Part shown: positions 17,312 to 26,939 of the stretch, in pieces
How the letters are laid out: the number at the start of each line of letters is the position of its first letter
Position numbering within the stretch: position 1 is the first letter of the stretch
NCBI GenBank assembly: GCA_002842215.1
Contig: PHCC01000005.1
Span: 186,001 to 250,000, forward strand
Length of the DNA stretch: 64,000 nucleotides
Direction of reading: 5' to 3'
DNA from: Betaproteobacteria bacterium HGW-Betaproteobacteria-9
GTDB taxonomy: Bacteria > Pseudomonadota > Gammaproteobacteria > Burkholderiales > Burkholderiaceae_C
Translations under genes and position numbers: made by a program
Notes under the pieces: generated by a model
What the model was told of the DNA's origin: nothing
Database searches by the model: none
The model's input: the letters and a program-made list of their open reading frames with translations, nothing else

Positions 17312-18773
17312 CAGCACACTGGGCACCGAGAGCCGCTGGGGCCATTTCATGGACGACGTGCGCAGCAGCGCCAGCGTGCACACGCCGCTGGAGGTGCGCG
17401 GCACGCTCACGCGTCTGGCTGGCCTGGTGCTCGAAGCCGTGGGCCTGAAGGTGCCGGTGGGTTCGCAATGCCTGATCGGCAACGGCGCGCGCGAACCCGT
17501 GCTGGCCGAAGTCGTCGGCTTTTCCAGCGACCGCGCATTCCTCATGCCCGCTGGCGACACGCACGGTCTGTCCAGCGGCGCCACCGTCACACCGCTCGCG
17601 CCCTACCGCCCCGTGCCGCGTGTGGGCCAGGTGAACAAACCGCCCTCGCCCAACGACCGCGGTGCCCTGCGCCTGCCGCTCGGTCGGGGCCTGCTCGGCC
17701 GCGTGGTGGATTCGCACGGCAACCCGCTCGACCACCTCGGTCCGATCACCCACGTGGACATCGAGGCGCTGGACCGCCAGCCGCTGAACTCGATGGACCG
17801 CGACCCGGTGCGCGAGCCGCTGGACACCGGCGTGCGCGCCATCAACGCCCTGCTCACCGTGGGCCGTGGCCAGCGCCTGGGCCTGTTCGCCGGCTCCGGC
17901 GTCGGCAAGAGCGTGCTGTTGGGCATGATGGCCCGCTACACCAAGGCCGACGTCATCGTGGTCGGCCTGATCGGTGAACGCGGCCGCGAGGTCAAGGAAT
18001 TCATCGAGGACATCCTGGGCGTGGAAGGCCGCAAGCGCTCGGTGGTGGTGGCCGCACCGGCCGACGCACCGCCGCTGGTGCGCATGCAGGGCGCCACCTA
18101 CGCCACCGCGATCGCCGAACGTTTCCGCGACGACGGCCTGCACGTGCTGCTGCTCATGGACTCGCTCACCCGCTACGCCATGGCGCAGCGCGAGATCGCG
18201 CTGGCCATCGGCGAGCCACCGGCCACCAAGGGCTACCCGCCGAGCTGCTTTGCCAAACTGCCGCAGCTGGTGGAGCGCAGCGGCAACGGCCTCAACGGCA
18301 AGGGTTCGATCACCGCCTTCTACACCGTGCTCAGCGAGGGCGACGACCAGCAGGACCCGATCGCCGACGCCGCGCGCGCCATCCTCGACGGCCACATCGT
18401 GCTCTCGCGTTCGCTCGCCGAGTCGGGCCACTACCCGGCCATCGACGTCGAGGCCTCGGCCTCGCGCGTGATGCACAACGTGGCCGGTGCGGTGCACCTG
18501 GAGCTGGCGCGCAAGTTCCGCAGCCTGTATTCGCGTTACATGAAGAGCCGCGACCTGATCCAGCTCGGCGCCTACGCCGCCGGCAGCGACCCGGAAACCG
18601 ACCGCGCCATCCTGCTCTACCCCGCGCTGCAACGCTTCCTGATGCAGGACATGCACGAAGCCGCCGGCATGGACGACTGCCTGATGCAGCTCGCGGGCGC
18701 ACTGCAGGAAGACAAGACCGGCCAAGCCGCGAACCGCCAGGCCCGACCCAACCACAACCCCTACAGATCATGA
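17304..18773 (+). CDS. fliI: FliI, flagellar export ATPase
   Basis: 489 residues from ATG 17304, chosen over 17298 because GGAG (17293-17296) is 7 nt away from the former and only 1 nt from the latter. The Walker A loop is AGSGVGKS (196-203) with K202, and the Walker B region is [13 protein letters not shown]. It is an F1-beta-like hexameric ATPase that unfolds and feeds export substrates. fliJ overlaps its stop by 4 nt. Confidence 0.97.
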   Translation: MSDSTLGTESRWGHFMDDVRSSASVHTPLEVRGTLTRLAGLVLEAVGLKVPVGSQCLIGNGAREPVLAEVVGFSSDRAFLMPAGDTHGLSSGATVTPLAPYRPVPRVGQVNKPPSPNDRGALRLPLGRGLLGRVVDSHGNPLDHLGPITHVDIEALDRQPLNSMDRDPVREPLDTGVRAINALLTVGRGQRLGLFAGSGVGKSVLLGMMARYTKADVIVVGLIGERGREVKEFIEDILGVEGRKRSVVVAAPADAPPLVRMQGATYATAIAERFRDDGLHVLLLMDSLTRYAMAQREIALAIGEPPATKGYPPSCFAKLPQLVERSGNGLNGKGSITAFYTVLSEGDDQQDPIADAARAILDGHIVLSRSLAESGHYPAIDVEASASRVMHNVAGAVHLELARKFRSLYSRYMKSRDLIQLGAYAAGSDPETDRAILLYPALQRFLMQDMHEAAGMDDCLMQLAGALQEDKTGQAANRQARPNHNPYRS

Positions 18774-19240
18774 GCAACATCCAGACGCTGAACAAGGTGG
18801 TGGAACTCGCAAAAAAGCGCCGCGACGAAGCGCTCAGCGCGCTGGGCCAGCTCCAGCGCGAACGGCAGGTCGCAAGCGAACAGATGCAGCAGCTGCAGAC
18901 CTACGCCAACGAAGCCCAGCAGCGCTGGAACGCCCGCTGCACCAGCACCGGCGTGGACGCCGCGCTGCTGCACCACCACCGCCAGTTCATGCAGAAGATC
19001 GACCACGCCATGGAGTTCCAGCGCGGCGTTCTGGCGCAACGCGACGAACTGATCGAACGCGGCCAGGCCCAGGTCTATGCGGCCGAACGCGACGTGGCCG
19101 GCCTGCGCAAATACACCGAACGCAAACTGGATGCCCTGAACCTGCGCGCCCTGCGCCAGGCGCAGAAGAGCACCGACGAAATGGCCCTCACCATCCACCT
19201 GCGCCACCGCCTGGCGCAGTCCCAGGGACTTCGATCATGA
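18770..19240 (+). CDS. fliJ: FliJ, export chaperone-escort / ATPase stalk protein
   Basis: 156 residues, almost entirely two long helices predicted to form a coiled coil; the early sequence [19 protein letters not shown] is typical. FliJ acts as the central stalk of the FliI ring and recycles chaperones. ATGA overlaps link it to fliI upstream and fliK downstream. Confidence 0.93.
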   Translation: MSNIQTLNKVVELAKKRRDEALSALGQLQRERQVASEQMQQLQTYANEAQQRWNARCTSTGVDAALLHHHRQFMQKIDHAMEFQRGVLAQRDELIERGQAQVYAAERDVAGLRKYTERKLDALNLRALRQAQKSTDEMALTIHLRHRLAQSQGLRS

Positions 19241-20622
19241 GCACACCCGCCACCGGCTCCAGCGGCGCCAGCCAGGCCACCGCCCCGACCACCCGCAGCA
19301 ACGCGACCACCAACGGCCAGCGCGCCGGCACACCCGCCGCGGGCGACAACAGCCTGTTCGCCAGCCTGCTCGGCCTGCTGGGCGCCACCCGCGACCTGCC
19401 GGTCGATGGCGCCGGACTGGGGGCTGACGACCCGCCGGCCCTTGGCCGCAAGACCCTGGGCCAGGGCAGTGACGAGCTGTGCGAGGACCCGGCCCTGGCC
19501 TTGTTGCCCGATGCCTCGGACAACCCCCTGGCCGCGCTGCTGGCCTGGCCCGGCGCGCCAGTGGCGATGGATGCCGCCGCCGAGCTGCCTGGCGCGAACC
19601 CGGCTGGCACCAGCACCGCCACCTCCGCAGGGAACGAAAGTCTCACCGGACAAGCCAGCCAAGCCCTGGCGACGAACACCGAAGGCGCTACCGGCGCCAC
19701 ACCGCTGCCGGCCGACATGACCGTGCTCGACCAGCCCACCGAGCCCGATGCACAGACCCTGGCCGCCCTGTCGCGTGGCAACGCCGGCGCCGAGGCCTTG
19801 CGCAACGCCCAGGGCCAGCCGGCCACCGATGCCACCCGCAACGCCAGCGGGAAAGGCGCGGCCCACCCGGCCGCCTGGCACAGCACCACAGCCATCGGCA
19901 ATGCCGCTGCGCAGTCGGTGTCGACCACCCGGCAAGCCTTCAACGTCAGCGTGACGGGCCACACCGACAGCCTGGCCGCCCAGGTGCGCAGCACCGTGAC
20001 GCTGGACGAACGCTTCAACGCAGCCGCCGCCACCGCCCCGCTGGCGGCGGGGGCCGCGGGCGCGGGCCTGGTGTCGGCCGCCATGCCGGGGGCCGATGCC
20101 GGCTCGGGCCAGCCCGGCCAGAGCGGCGAACAGGCTTCGCCGGAGCTGGCGGAACTCCACCTGGAGGAAGCCGATGCTTCGGCCCCCTTCGAGACCCTGG
20201 CCGAAGAAGACGCCGCGGGCCTCGGGGCCTGGAACCCGCAGAACCTGCGCCAGGCCAGCCTGCGCGTGGGCGAAGGCAGCGAAGAAGCCATCGACATCCG
20301 GCTCTCGCTCGCCGGCGAAGAGCTGAACGTGGACTTCCGCAGCGACAACGCCGAAACCCGGGCCAGCCTGCAGCAGAGCGCCAGCGCCCAGCTCTCGGAC
20401 CTGCTGCAGCGCAGCGGCATCCAGCTCGGCGGCGTCTCGGTGGGCGCGCAGCAACAAGGCCAGGGGCAGCCGGGCCAGCCGGGGGAACCCGGGTCTCAGG
20501 CCGGTACCCGCGGCGCGCGCGCGCCAGCAGCCTCCGACACCGCAGCGGCTTCGTCGGTCCAGGCACCGGCGCAGCCCCGTCCGCGCAGCGACGGCAGCCA
20601 GCCACTGGACATGTTCGTGTAA
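19237..20622 (+). CDS. fliK: FliK, hook-length control protein
   Basis: 461 residues. The long N-terminal half is low in complexity (Ala, Thr, Gly, Asn), fitting a molecular ruler. The conserved C-terminal core lies near residues 345-410 (ASLRVGEGSEEAIDIRLSLAG, ELNVDFRSDNAETRASL), and the tail is Gln/Gly/Pro-rich. It measures the hook and makes FlhB switch substrate specificity. Last gene of the fliF-K run, with 157 nt to fliL. Confidence 0.93.
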   Translation: MSTPATGSSGASQATAPTTRSNATTNGQRAGTPAAGDNSLFASLLGLLGATRDLPVDGAGLGADDPPALGRKTLGQGSDELCEDPALALLPDASDNPLAALLAWPGAPVAMDAAAELPGANPAGTSTATSAGNESLTGQASQALATNTEGATGATPLPADMTVLDQPTEPDAQTLAALSRGNAGAEALRNAQGQPATDATRNASGKGAAHPAAWHSTTAIGNAAAQSVSTTRQAFNVSVTGHTDSLAAQVRSTVTLDERFNAAAATAPLAAGAAGAGLVSAAMPGADAGSGQPGQSGEQASPELAELHLEEADASAPFETLAEEDAAGLGAWNPQNLRQASLRVGEGSEEAIDIRLSLAGEELNVDFRSDNAETRASLQQSASAQLSDLLQRSGIQLGGVSVGAQQQGQGQPGQPGEPGSQAGTRGARAPAASDTAAASSVQAPAQPRPRSDGSQPLDMFV

Positions 20623-20690
20623 AGGCGGAGCGGCCCGGGTGGCTGAGGCCGTCGAATAACGGGCTTTTCCCGCTCTTTTCCGTGCTACGA

Positions 20691-20764
20691 GAGCGACAGG
20701 GGCGCTCAATAATTCTTCCGTACCCCACACGTTTTCGAGCGTGTGCCGCCCCCAAGGGGGCGCC
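20691..20764 (+). other. Cluster of three hairpins between fliK and fliL
   Basis: Hairpins GAGCG/CGCTC (20691-20707), CACACG/CGTGTG (20726-20745) and GCCCCC/GGGGGC (about 20747-20763). The last resembles the C5/G5 hairpin of family 1 without the rest. None has a T run. They separate the fliF-K and fliL-R runs and may attenuate transcription or protect an mRNA end. Confidence 0.45.
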
Positions 20765-20779
20765 CTCTGGAGGAACCCG

Positions 20780-21358
20780 ATGTCTGCCGCTGCCGCCCCC
20801 GCCAAACCCGCCGCTGATGCCACCGCCGCCAAGCCGAAGAGCAAAAAACTGCTGTTCATCATCGTTGGCGTGGTGGTGCTGGCGCTGCTGGCCGCCGGTG
20901 CAGCCCTCTTCGTCCTGAAGCAGAACACCGCCGACCACGAGGAGGATGAGGACGGCGTGGTGGCCGAACAGAACAGCCACGACCCCAAGACACCGCCCAC
21001 CTTCCTGCCGCTGGACAGCATGGTGGTCAACCTCGCCGATCCGGGCGGCAACCGCTTCATCCAGACCTCGATCACCCTGCAGCTGCAAGACGCCCAGACA
21101 GGTGAAGATATCAAGGTCTACATGCCCACCATCCGCAACGGCATCCTGATCCAGATCTCCCAGCGCACCGCCGACGAGATCCTGACGATCCAGGGCAAGG
21201 AGAAACTGGCCGCGGACATCATCGCCGAGATCGCCACGGTCATGGGCTACGAAACCGCCCAGCCCGGGGCCGAAGGCGCCGCGGGCAAGAAAAAGCGCAA
21301 CAAGGCAGCGGCCAACCCGGTACAGGGTGTGCTGTTCTCCAGCTTCATCGTCCAGTAA
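20780..21358 (+). CDS. fliL: FliL, flagellar stator-associated protein
   Basis: 192 residues from ATG 20780 with GGAGG nearby. It has a short Ala/Lys-rich cytoplasmic start, one transmembrane helix (LLFIIVGVVVLALLAAGAAL) and a periplasmic domain with FLPLDSMVVNLADPGG. FliL forms a ring around stator units and supports torque. An acidic stretch (DHEEDEDG) follows the membrane segment. Confidence 0.93.
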   Translation: MSAAAAPAKPAADATAAKPKSKKLLFIIVGVVVLALLAAGAALFVLKQNTADHEEDEDGVVAEQNSHDPKTPPTFLPLDSMVVNLADPGGNRFIQTSITLQLQDAQTGEDIKVYMPTIRNGILIQISQRTADEILTIQGKEKLAADIIAEIATVMGYETAQPGAEGAAGKKKRNKAAANPVQGVLFSSFIVQ

Positions 21359-21372
21359 ACCGGCAGACCACC

Positions 21373-22377
21373 ATGTCCGACTCGTTTCTGTCCCAGGAAG
21401 AAGTCGACGCCTTGCTGGAAGGCGTCACCGGCGAGAGCCAGAAGCTGGAGCAAGACGCTGCCCCCACCGACGGGGTGCGCAGCTACAACCTCTCCAGCCA
21501 GGAGCGCATCGTTCGGGGGCGCATGCCCACCATGGAGATCGTCAACGAACGCTTCTCGCGCAACCTGCGGCTGGGCCTGTTCAATTTCATCCGCCGCAGC
21601 CCCGAGATCTCGGTCGGTGCGGTGCAGGTGCAGAAATACAGCGCCTTCCTGCGTGAGCTGGTGGTGCCCACCAACTTCAACATCATGGCTGTGCGCCCGC
21701 TGCGCGGCAACGGTCTGGTGGTCTGCGAGCCGACCCTGCTGTTCGGCGTGATCGACAGCCTGTTTGGCGGCAACGGCAAGTTCCACACCCGCATCGAAGG
21801 GCGCGACTTCTCGCCCACCGAGCAGCGCGTGATCGACCGGCTGGTCGAGGTGGTGGCCGAGGAATACAAGAAGGCCTGGCGCGGCGTGTACCCGCTGGAG
21901 CTGTCTTACCAGCGCTCGGAAATGCAGCCCCAGTTCGCCACCATCGCCACCCCGAGCGAGATCGTGGTCTCCACCAGCTTCACGCTGGAGATCGGTGACA
22001 TCACGGGCTCGCTGCACATCTGCATCCCCTACGCCACGCTGGAGCCGATCCGCGATGTCTTGTACTCCAGCGTGCAGGGCGACGCGATCGAAGTCGACCG
22101 CCGCTGGGTCAAGCTGCTGAGCCACGAGATCCAGGCGGCCGAGGTGACCATGGTGGCCGAACTGGCCCAGACCGAGGCCACGGTGGAGCAACTGCTGGCG
22201 ATGCAGGTGGGCGACTTCCTCGAACTCGACCGCCTCCCCGCGATCCGGGCTCATGTGGACGGGGTGCCGCTCTTCGAATGCCAGTACGGCACTCACAAAG
22301 GCAAGTACGCCCTGCGTATCGAGCGCAATCTGCGCGGACCCGATTTGACCTGGCTGGGAGATTCCTATGTCAACTGA
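21373..22377 (+). CDS. fliM: FliM, motor switch protein
   Basis: 334 residues. The N-terminal CheY-P binding peptide is exact (DSFLSQEEVDALLEGV). The middle CheC-like domain and the C-terminal SpoA domain (LPAIRAHVDGVPLFECQYG) follow. FliM is the C-ring component that receives phospho-CheY. It follows fliL by 14 nt and overlaps fliN by 11 nt. Confidence 0.97.
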   Translation: MSDSFLSQEEVDALLEGVTGESQKLEQDAAPTDGVRSYNLSSQERIVRGRMPTMEIVNERFSRNLRLGLFNFIRRSPEISVGAVQVQKYSAFLRELVVPTNFNIMAVRPLRGNGLVVCEPTLLFGVIDSLFGGNGKFHTRIEGRDFSPTEQRVIDRLVEVVAEEYKKAWRGVYPLELSYQRSEMQPQFATIATPSEIVVSTSFTLEIGDITGSLHICIPYATLEPIRDVLYSSVQGDAIEVDRRWVKLLSHEIQAAEVTMVAELAQTEATVEQLLAMQVGDFLELDRLPAIRAHVDGVPLFECQYGTHKGKYALRIERNLRGPDLTWLGDSYVN

Positions 22378-22789
22378 GAGCACCGAAACCATGACCCAAG
22401 ACAGCATTGCCGACGACTGGGCCCAGGCCCTGGAAGAACAGGCCAGTGCGCCTTCTGGAGCGGCCGACAGCGCGCCCGCCTTCGAGAGCCACGCCCAGCC
22501 TGTCGCGGCCCACGGCAATCCGATGCAGGACATCCAGATGGTGCTGGACATCCCGGTGCAGCTGACGGTGGAACTGGGTCGCACCAAGGTGCCGATCAAG
22601 TACATCCTGCAGCTCGCGCAAGGCTCCATCGTGGAGCTCGATGCGCTGGCCGGCGAGCCGATGGACGTGCTCATCAACGGCTACCTGATCGCCCAGGGCG
22701 AGGTGGTGGTGGTGAACGACAAGTTCGGCATCCGCCTCACCGACATCGTCACGCCCTCCGAGCGCATGCGCCGGGTCTCGAAAAATTGA
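22367..22789 (+). CDS. fliN: FliN, motor switch protein
   Basis: 140 residues with an acidic N-terminal extension and a C-terminal SpoA domain (MVLDIPVQLTVELGRTKVPI, LINGYLIAQGEVVVVNDKFG). FliN makes up the base of the C ring and docks FliH. Its stop codon is the first base triplet of a family-1 repeat. Confidence 0.96.
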   Translation: MSTESTETMTQDSIADDWAQALEEQASAPSGAADSAPAFESHAQPVAAHGNPMQDIQMVLDIPVQLTVELGRTKVPIKYILQLAQGSIVELDALAGEPMDVLINGYLIAQGEVVVVNDKFGIRLTDIVTPSERMRRVSKN

Positions 22790-22868
22790 CCCCCTGCGTC
22801 GCCTTCGGCGCCTCCCCCCTTGAAGGGGGGCGACACCAGAGGCCCGGCGAAGCCGGTTCCTCGGTGTC
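22789..22868 (+). repeat. Family-1 repeat, copy 11 (between fliN and fliO)
   Basis: Abuts the fliN stop codon. The outer stem is GACACC (22832-22837) with GGTGTC (22863-22868) around CCGGCgaaGCCGG. A C6/G6 hairpin comes before it. Confidence 0.88.
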
Positions 22869-22922
22869 TCTGGGTTAAGGCACGTTGCTCCTCACACATC
22901 ATTTTCGGCACTGGGTTCATTC

Positions 22923-23279
22923 ATGTTTCAAAACGCTGCTCCTGCGCTGGTGCTGCTGCTGTTGATGGTGGCCGCGGCCTGGTTTCTCCAGCGCTACCGC
23001 CGCCACCTGCCCGGCATCGCGAGCCAGAAGGGGCCGGCGCTGCAGCTCATGAACACGCTCTCGCTCGGGCCGCAGCAACGCGTGGTCACGGTGCAGCTGG
23101 GCGAAGGCGCCGACCGCGTCTGCCTGGTGCTCGGCGTGGCGCCCGGCAGCATCACGGCGCTGCACCAGATGCCGCTGCCCCCCGAGGTGGTCGACCCCGT
23201 GTCGCCTGGCGCTGCGCCGGCCAGTGGCTTCGCGGCCCGGCTGGCCCAGTTCACGAAAGGCCCCCATGGCTCACGCTGA
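22923..23279 (+). CDS. fliO: FliO, flagellar export-gate assembly protein
   Basis: 118 residues: an N-terminal membrane helix ([18 protein letters not shown]) and a cytoplasmic domain with the family pattern [20 protein letters not shown]. FliO is an assembly chaperone for the FliP ring. The fliP start lies inside its last codons (overlap 23266-23279). Confidence 0.88.
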   Translation: MFQNAAPALVLLLLMVAAAWFLQRYRRHLPGIASQKGPALQLMNTLSLGPQQRVVTVQLGEGADRVCLVLGVAPGSITALHQMPLPPEVVDPVSPGAAPASGFAARLAQFTKGPHGSR

Positions 23280-24042
23280 CCTCCGCTGGCGCCAGCCCCT
23301 GGCCCTGGCCCTGCTGCTCGGTCTGTCCGGCGCGGCCATCGCCCAGACCGCGCCGGTCCCCGGTGCCGGCGCCTCGCTGCCGCTGGTGATCGGCCAGGGC
23401 GCGGGCGGCGCCAGCTACTCGGTGCCGATCCAAACCCTGCTGTTTTTCACCGCGCTCTCCTTCCTGCCCGCGGTGCTGCTGCTGATGACGGGTTTCACCC
23501 GCATCGTCATCGTGCTCTCGCTGCTGCGCCAGGCGCTGGGCACGCAGTCGGCGCCGCCCAACCAGGTGGTGGTCGGCCTGTCGCTGTTCCTCACGCTGTT
23601 CGTGATGGGCCCCACGCTCGACAAGGTCTACCAGGACGCCTACGCGCCCTACACCGCCAACCAGATCAGCTTCGAGCAGGCGCTCGAACGCGGCCAGGAG
23701 CCCATGCGCGCCTTCATGCTCAAGCAGACGCGCCAGTCCGACTTTGAACTCTTCGCCAAGCTCGCCAAACTGCCCGCCGACGTGACCGCGCAGACCGCGC
23801 CCTTTCGCGTCATCGTGCCGGCCTTCGTCACCAGCGAACTCAAGACCGCGTTCCAGATCGGCTTCATGATCTTCATCCCCTTCCTGGTGATCGACCTCGT
23901 GGTCGCCAGCGTGCTGATGTCGCTCGGCATGATGATGCTGTCGCCGGTGCTGGTGGCGCTGCCGTTCAAGCTGATGCTGTTCGTGCTGGCCGACGGCTGG
24001 AACCTGCTGCTCGGCTCACTCGCGGCCAGTTTCGCGACCTAG
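23266..24042 (+). CDS. fliP: FliP, flagellar export gate protein
   Basis: 258 residues from ATG 23266. It has a cleavable signal peptide ([16 protein letters not shown]) as in other FliP proteins, then membrane segments with the signatures [18 protein letters not shown] and [20 protein letters not shown]. Five FliP subunits form the core of the export gate with FliQ and FliR. The longer upstream frame lies within fliO. Confidence 0.96.
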   Translation: MAHADLRWRQPLALALLLGLSGAAIAQTAPVPGAGASLPLVIGQGAGGASYSVPIQTLLFFTALSFLPAVLLLMTGFTRIVIVLSLLRQALGTQSAPPNQVVVGLSLFLTLFVMGPTLDKVYQDAYAPYTANQISFEQALERGQEPMRAFMLKQTRQSDFELFAKLAKLPADVTAQTAPFRVIVPAFVTSELKTAFQIGFMIFIPFLVIDLVVASVLMSLGMMMLSPVLVALPFKLMLFVLADGWNLLLGSLAASFAT

Positions 24043-24056
24043 AAAAGGACCCCGCC

Positions 24057-24326
24057 ATGGACCCGCAAGCCGCCCTCACCCTCGGTCAAAACGCGCTCTT
24101 CCTGATCCTCATGGTCTCCGCCCCCGTGCTCGCCACGGTGCTGGGTGTTGGTCTGCTGGTGAGCCTGTTCCAGGCCATCACCCAGATCCACGAAGCCACG
24201 CTGTCTTTCGTGCCCAAGCTGATCGCCGCCATCGCGGTGTTCGCCATCGCCGGGCCCTGGATGATGACCACGCTGGTGGACTTCCTGCGCACCACCATCC
24301 TGTCGATCCCCGACTACGCTATTTAG
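24057..24326 (+). CDS. fliQ: FliQ, flagellar export gate protein
   Basis: 89 residues, two membrane helices, with the family pattern LFLILMVSAPVLATVLGVG followed by SLFQAITQIHEATLSFVPK. It follows fliP after 14 nt. A family-1 repeat separates it from fliR. Confidence 0.96.
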   Translation: MDPQAALTLGQNALFLILMVSAPVLATVLGVGLLVSLFQAITQIHEATLSFVPKLIAAIAVFAIAGPWMMTTLVDFLRTTILSIPDYAI

Positions 24327-24333
24327 AGATGAC

Positions 24334-24409
24334 GCCCCCCCGCGCCGCTTCGCGTCACCCCCCCGGGGGGGCGGCACTGGCCGTCCGGCAAAGCCGGCCC
24401 GGCGGTGCC
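24334..24409 (+). repeat. Family-1 repeat, copy 12 (between fliQ and fliR)
   Basis: Begins 7 nt after the fliQ stop. The outer stem is GGCAC (24373-24377) with GTGCC (24405-24409) around CCGGCaaaGCCGG. A C7/G7 hairpin precedes it. Confidence 0.87.
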
Positions 24410-24454
24410 CTGGGGCTGGCCTCCCCCTCGCCAGCCCTTCTGTAGGTCCCGAAC

Positions 24455-25222
24455 ATGCCGACCTTCAGCGAAGCCGACATCATGGCGCTGGTGTCGCCGG
24501 TGTTCTGGCCGTTCCTGCGCATCCTGGCGGTGTTCTCCAGCGCGCCGATTTTCTCGGCCCGTTCGGTGCCGATGCGCACGCGGGTGGCGCTGGCCATGCT
24601 GATCGCGCTGTGTGCCCAGGCGGTCCTGCCCGAGCAACCGGTCATCGGCCTCACCGATCCCGACGCGTTTGCCGTCGTGCTGCAGCAGGTGGTGGTGGGT
24701 GTGGCCATCGGGCTGGCGGTGCGCATCGTGTTCGCTTCGGTCGAGCTCGCGGGCGAGGTCATCGGCCTGCAGATGGGCCTGAACTACGCCGGCTTCTTCG
24801 ACCCCTCCACCAACTCGCAGACCAGCGCCGTGGGCCGCTATTTCGGCAACATCACCATGCTGCTGTTCGTGGTGCTGGGTGGCCACCTCATGGTGTTGCA
24901 GGCGGTGGTGTCCAGCTTCGAGACCTTTCCGCTTGGCGGCAGCGCCTTCGAATCGATCAACCGCCTGCGCCTGCACGAGCTCGGCGCCGTGGTGTTCCGC
25001 TACGGCCTGTGGATCGCCCTGCCCATGATCGGCCTGCTGCTGTTCATCAACATCGTGCTCGGCTTCGTCTCGCGCATCGCGCCGCAGATGAACGCCTTCG
25101 CCATCGGTTTCCCGCTCACCATCACGGCCGGCCTGATCGGCATCTCCGCCACGCTGCCCATGCTCGACGGCCCGGTGGTCGCGCTGCTCAAACTGGCGAC
25201 CGACATCTTCACTGGAGGGTAG
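24455..25222 (+). CDS. fliR: FliR, flagellar export gate protein
   Basis: 255 residues with about six membrane segments. Typical motifs are APIFSARSVPMRTRVALAM, GEVIGLQMGLNYAGFFDPST and FPLTITAGLIG. A single FliR completes the FliP5-Q4-R1 gate. It is the last gene of the fliL-R run. Repeat copy 13 lies right behind it, and the next gene is convergent. Confidence 0.96.
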   Translation: MPTFSEADIMALVSPVFWPFLRILAVFSSAPIFSARSVPMRTRVALAMLIALCAQAVLPEQPVIGLTDPDAFAVVLQQVVVGVAIGLAVRIVFASVELAGEVIGLQMGLNYAGFFDPSTNSQTSAVGRYFGNITMLLFVVLGGHLMVLQAVVSSFETFPLGGSAFESINRLRLHELGAVVFRYGLWIALPMIGLLLFINIVLGFVSRIAPQMNAFAIGFPLTITAGLIGISATLPMLDGPVVALLKLATDIFTGG

Positions 25223-25229
25223 CTAGAAG

Positions 25230-25304
25230 CACCTCCGCAGCGCTTCGCGCTACCCCCTCAAGGGGACGGCACTGGCCGTCCGGCAAAGCCGGCCCGGCGG
25301 TGCC
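25230..25304 (+). repeat. Family-1 repeat, copy 13 (behind fliR)
   Basis: Begins 7 nt after the fliR stop. The outer stem is GGCAC (25268-25272) with GTGCC (25300-25304). It may also act as the end of the long fli transcript, as no other terminator is present. Confidence 0.85.
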
Positions 25305-25334
25305 CTTGGCTGGACCGTTTCGCCTGTTGCGGCA

Positions 25335-25766
25335 TCACTCCCAGCGCAGATCGCGCAGCTTCCAGTCCGCGCCCTCAAGGCGCCATTCCATCGTGACCGC
25401 ATACGGCGTCACGCGCTCAGGGATCAAGCCCTGGGCGCCCGTCACCACCACCTGCGCCTCAGTCAGGCCGATCGGTGAACCCGGTGGATCGATGCGGCTG
25501 TTGCGCGACACCGCAATCACCTTCACCTGCGCATAACGCAGGAACATCAGCGTCATGGTCTTGCGCGCCCAGTCGGCGTCGAACTCGTCCTGCGCGCGAA
25601 ACTTGGCATCGAGCAGGTCCATCACCGCCCCGGTGTCGCGGGCCTCGATCTGGTCCTGCAACTGCTGCACGGCGGCTTCGAGAGAGGCCAGGGGATCGTC
25701 CTTGCTGCAGGCTGTGAGCCCGACAGTCAGGCAGAACAGCACGCCCATGAAAATCCGCCGCTTCAT
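25335..25766 (-). CDS. Lipoprotein of unknown function
   Basis: 143 residues from ATG 25766 (MKRRIFMGVLFCLTVGLTACSKDD). The lipobox LTAC predicts cleavage before C20 and lipid attachment. The mature part begins with a helical stretch (LEAAVQQLQDQIEARDTGAVMDLL) and ends in a WRLEGADWKLRDLRWE pattern. This resembles NTF2-like or DUF4440-type folds, where a ligand pocket is closed by such a C-terminal strand. Its role is unknown. It is transcribed toward fliR, and the next gene upstream also has an NTF2-like look. Confidence 0.75.
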   Translation of the reverse strand: MKRRIFMGVLFCLTVGLTACSKDDPLASLEAAVQQLQDQIEARDTGAVMDLLDAKFRAQDEFDADWARKTMTLMFLRYAQVKVIAVSRNSRIDPPGSPIGLTEAQVVVTGAQGLIPERVTPYAVTMEWRLEGADWKLRDLRWE

Positions 25767-25822
25767 TTCTGACCCCCTGCCCCTGTTCGATGCCGTTGTC
25801 GAGAAGGATGGCACGGCTGCGT

Positions 25823-26248
25823 TCACGTGGTCTGCGGCTGGCTGTGCCACCAGATCTGGCAGCGCTGGCAAACATCACCCTCAAACTCGGCTTTCAACAC
25901 CCCATCCAGCACCATCCGCGGCAAGGGGTCGCCGGGGTTTCGGGCCACGAGGTGGGTGCCTGTGGACTGGGCCCAGATCTGGAACAGTTCTTCGGAGGCC
26001 ACCTGGTAGGTGACGTGCCAGTGCGCGATGCCACCGGTCGCGGTGGAAGCCAGCACTTCATACGCCACGTGCACGTCTTCCTGCAGCTTCACGCGCTGCC
26101 AGTAGGCGGCCAGTTCGGTGGCGCCGCGCTGAACGGCAAACGGGGTGTTGTGGTATTCGCCGTCTTCGGCGAACAGGGCCACGAACAGGGACTCATCGCG
26201 TTGTTCCCACGCCGCCTTGTAGCCTTGCATGAATTGTTCGATGTTCAC
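25823..26248 (-). CDS. NTF2-like / SnoaL-type protein
   Basis: 141 residues. The pattern MNIEQFMQGYKAAWEQRDESLFVALFAEDGEYHN is typical of nuclear-transport-factor-2-like domains that form a cone-shaped pocket, often a polyketide cyclase, a ketosteroid isomerase or a binding protein. The end (VCQRCQIWWHSQPQTT) has a CxxC pair. No catalytic assignment is possible. It stands between the lipoprotein and the two-component genes, with 61 nt to the response regulator. Confidence 0.75.
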   Translation of the reverse strand: MNIEQFMQGYKAAWEQRDESLFVALFAEDGEYHNTPFAVQRGATELAAYWQRVKLQEDVHVAYEVLASTATGGIAHWHVTYQVASEELFQIWAQSTGTHLVARNPGDPLPRMVLDGVLKAEFEGDVCQRCQIWWHSQPQTT

Positions 26249-26309
26249 GATGCACCTCTTGAGTGGTTGGGCCTCTGGTCAAGGCACGGACCCCGGCGGC
26301 CCGTTCGGT

Positions 26310-26939
26310 TCACACCAGACTGTTCCGGATCGCGTAAACCGTCAGTTCGGCGTTGTTGCTCAGGTGCAGTTTCTCCAGCACCCGCGCGCGGTAGACGCTG
26401 ACCGTCTTGGGGCTGAGCATGAGTTCTTCGGCGATTTCCGAGAGCTTCTTGCCACTGGCGATTTTCTGCAGGGTCTGCAGTTCGCGCTCCGACAGGCTGG
26501 CGTGCAGTTCCTGGTCTTCCGGCGCGTTGAGGTTGTCCACCAGCATCTGCGCCACGTCGGGCGTGACGAACTTGCGCCCCTGCTGCACCGTGCGGATGGC
26601 GTTGACGAGTTCGGCCGGATCGCCGGCCTTGTTGAGGTAGCCACGGGCGCCCGCGCGCAGGCAGCGGATGGCGTACTGGTCTTCCGGGTACATGGAGACC
26701 ACCAGGGTTTTGACGGGGGAGCCCTCTTCCCTCAGCGCCGCCAGCACCTCCAGGCCGCCGCGCCCGGGCATGTTGAGGTCGAGCACGAGCACGTCACAGG
26801 GGCTTTTGCGCAACTGCTCGCGCAGCTCGGGGTAACTGCCGGCTTCGCCCACCACCTGGATGTCGACCGCCTCCGAGATGGTGTCGCGGATGCCGCGGCG
26901 CACCATGGCGTGGTCGTCACACAAAATCACCTTGATCAT
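26310..26939 (-). CDS. NarL/FixJ-family response regulator
   Basis: 209 residues: a REC domain with acceptor D54 (VLVLDLNMPG) and a C-terminal LuxR-type helix-turn-helix (LSERELQTLQKIASGKKLSE, LMLSPKTVSVYRARVLEKLH). It is a DNA-binding transcription regulator of the UvrY/GacA style. It overlaps the kinase gene upstream by 23 nt, so the two form a cognate pair. Confidence 0.93.
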   Translation of the reverse strand: MIKVILCDDHAMVRRGIRDTISEAVDIQVVGEAGSYPELREQLRKSPCDVLVLDLNMPGRGGLEVLAALREEGSPVKTLVVSMYPEDQYAIRCLRAGARGYLNKAGDPAELVNAIRTVQQGRKFVTPDVAQMLVDNLNAPEDQELHASLSERELQTLQKIASGKKLSEIAEELMLSPKTVSVYRARVLEKLHLSNNAELTVYAIRNSLV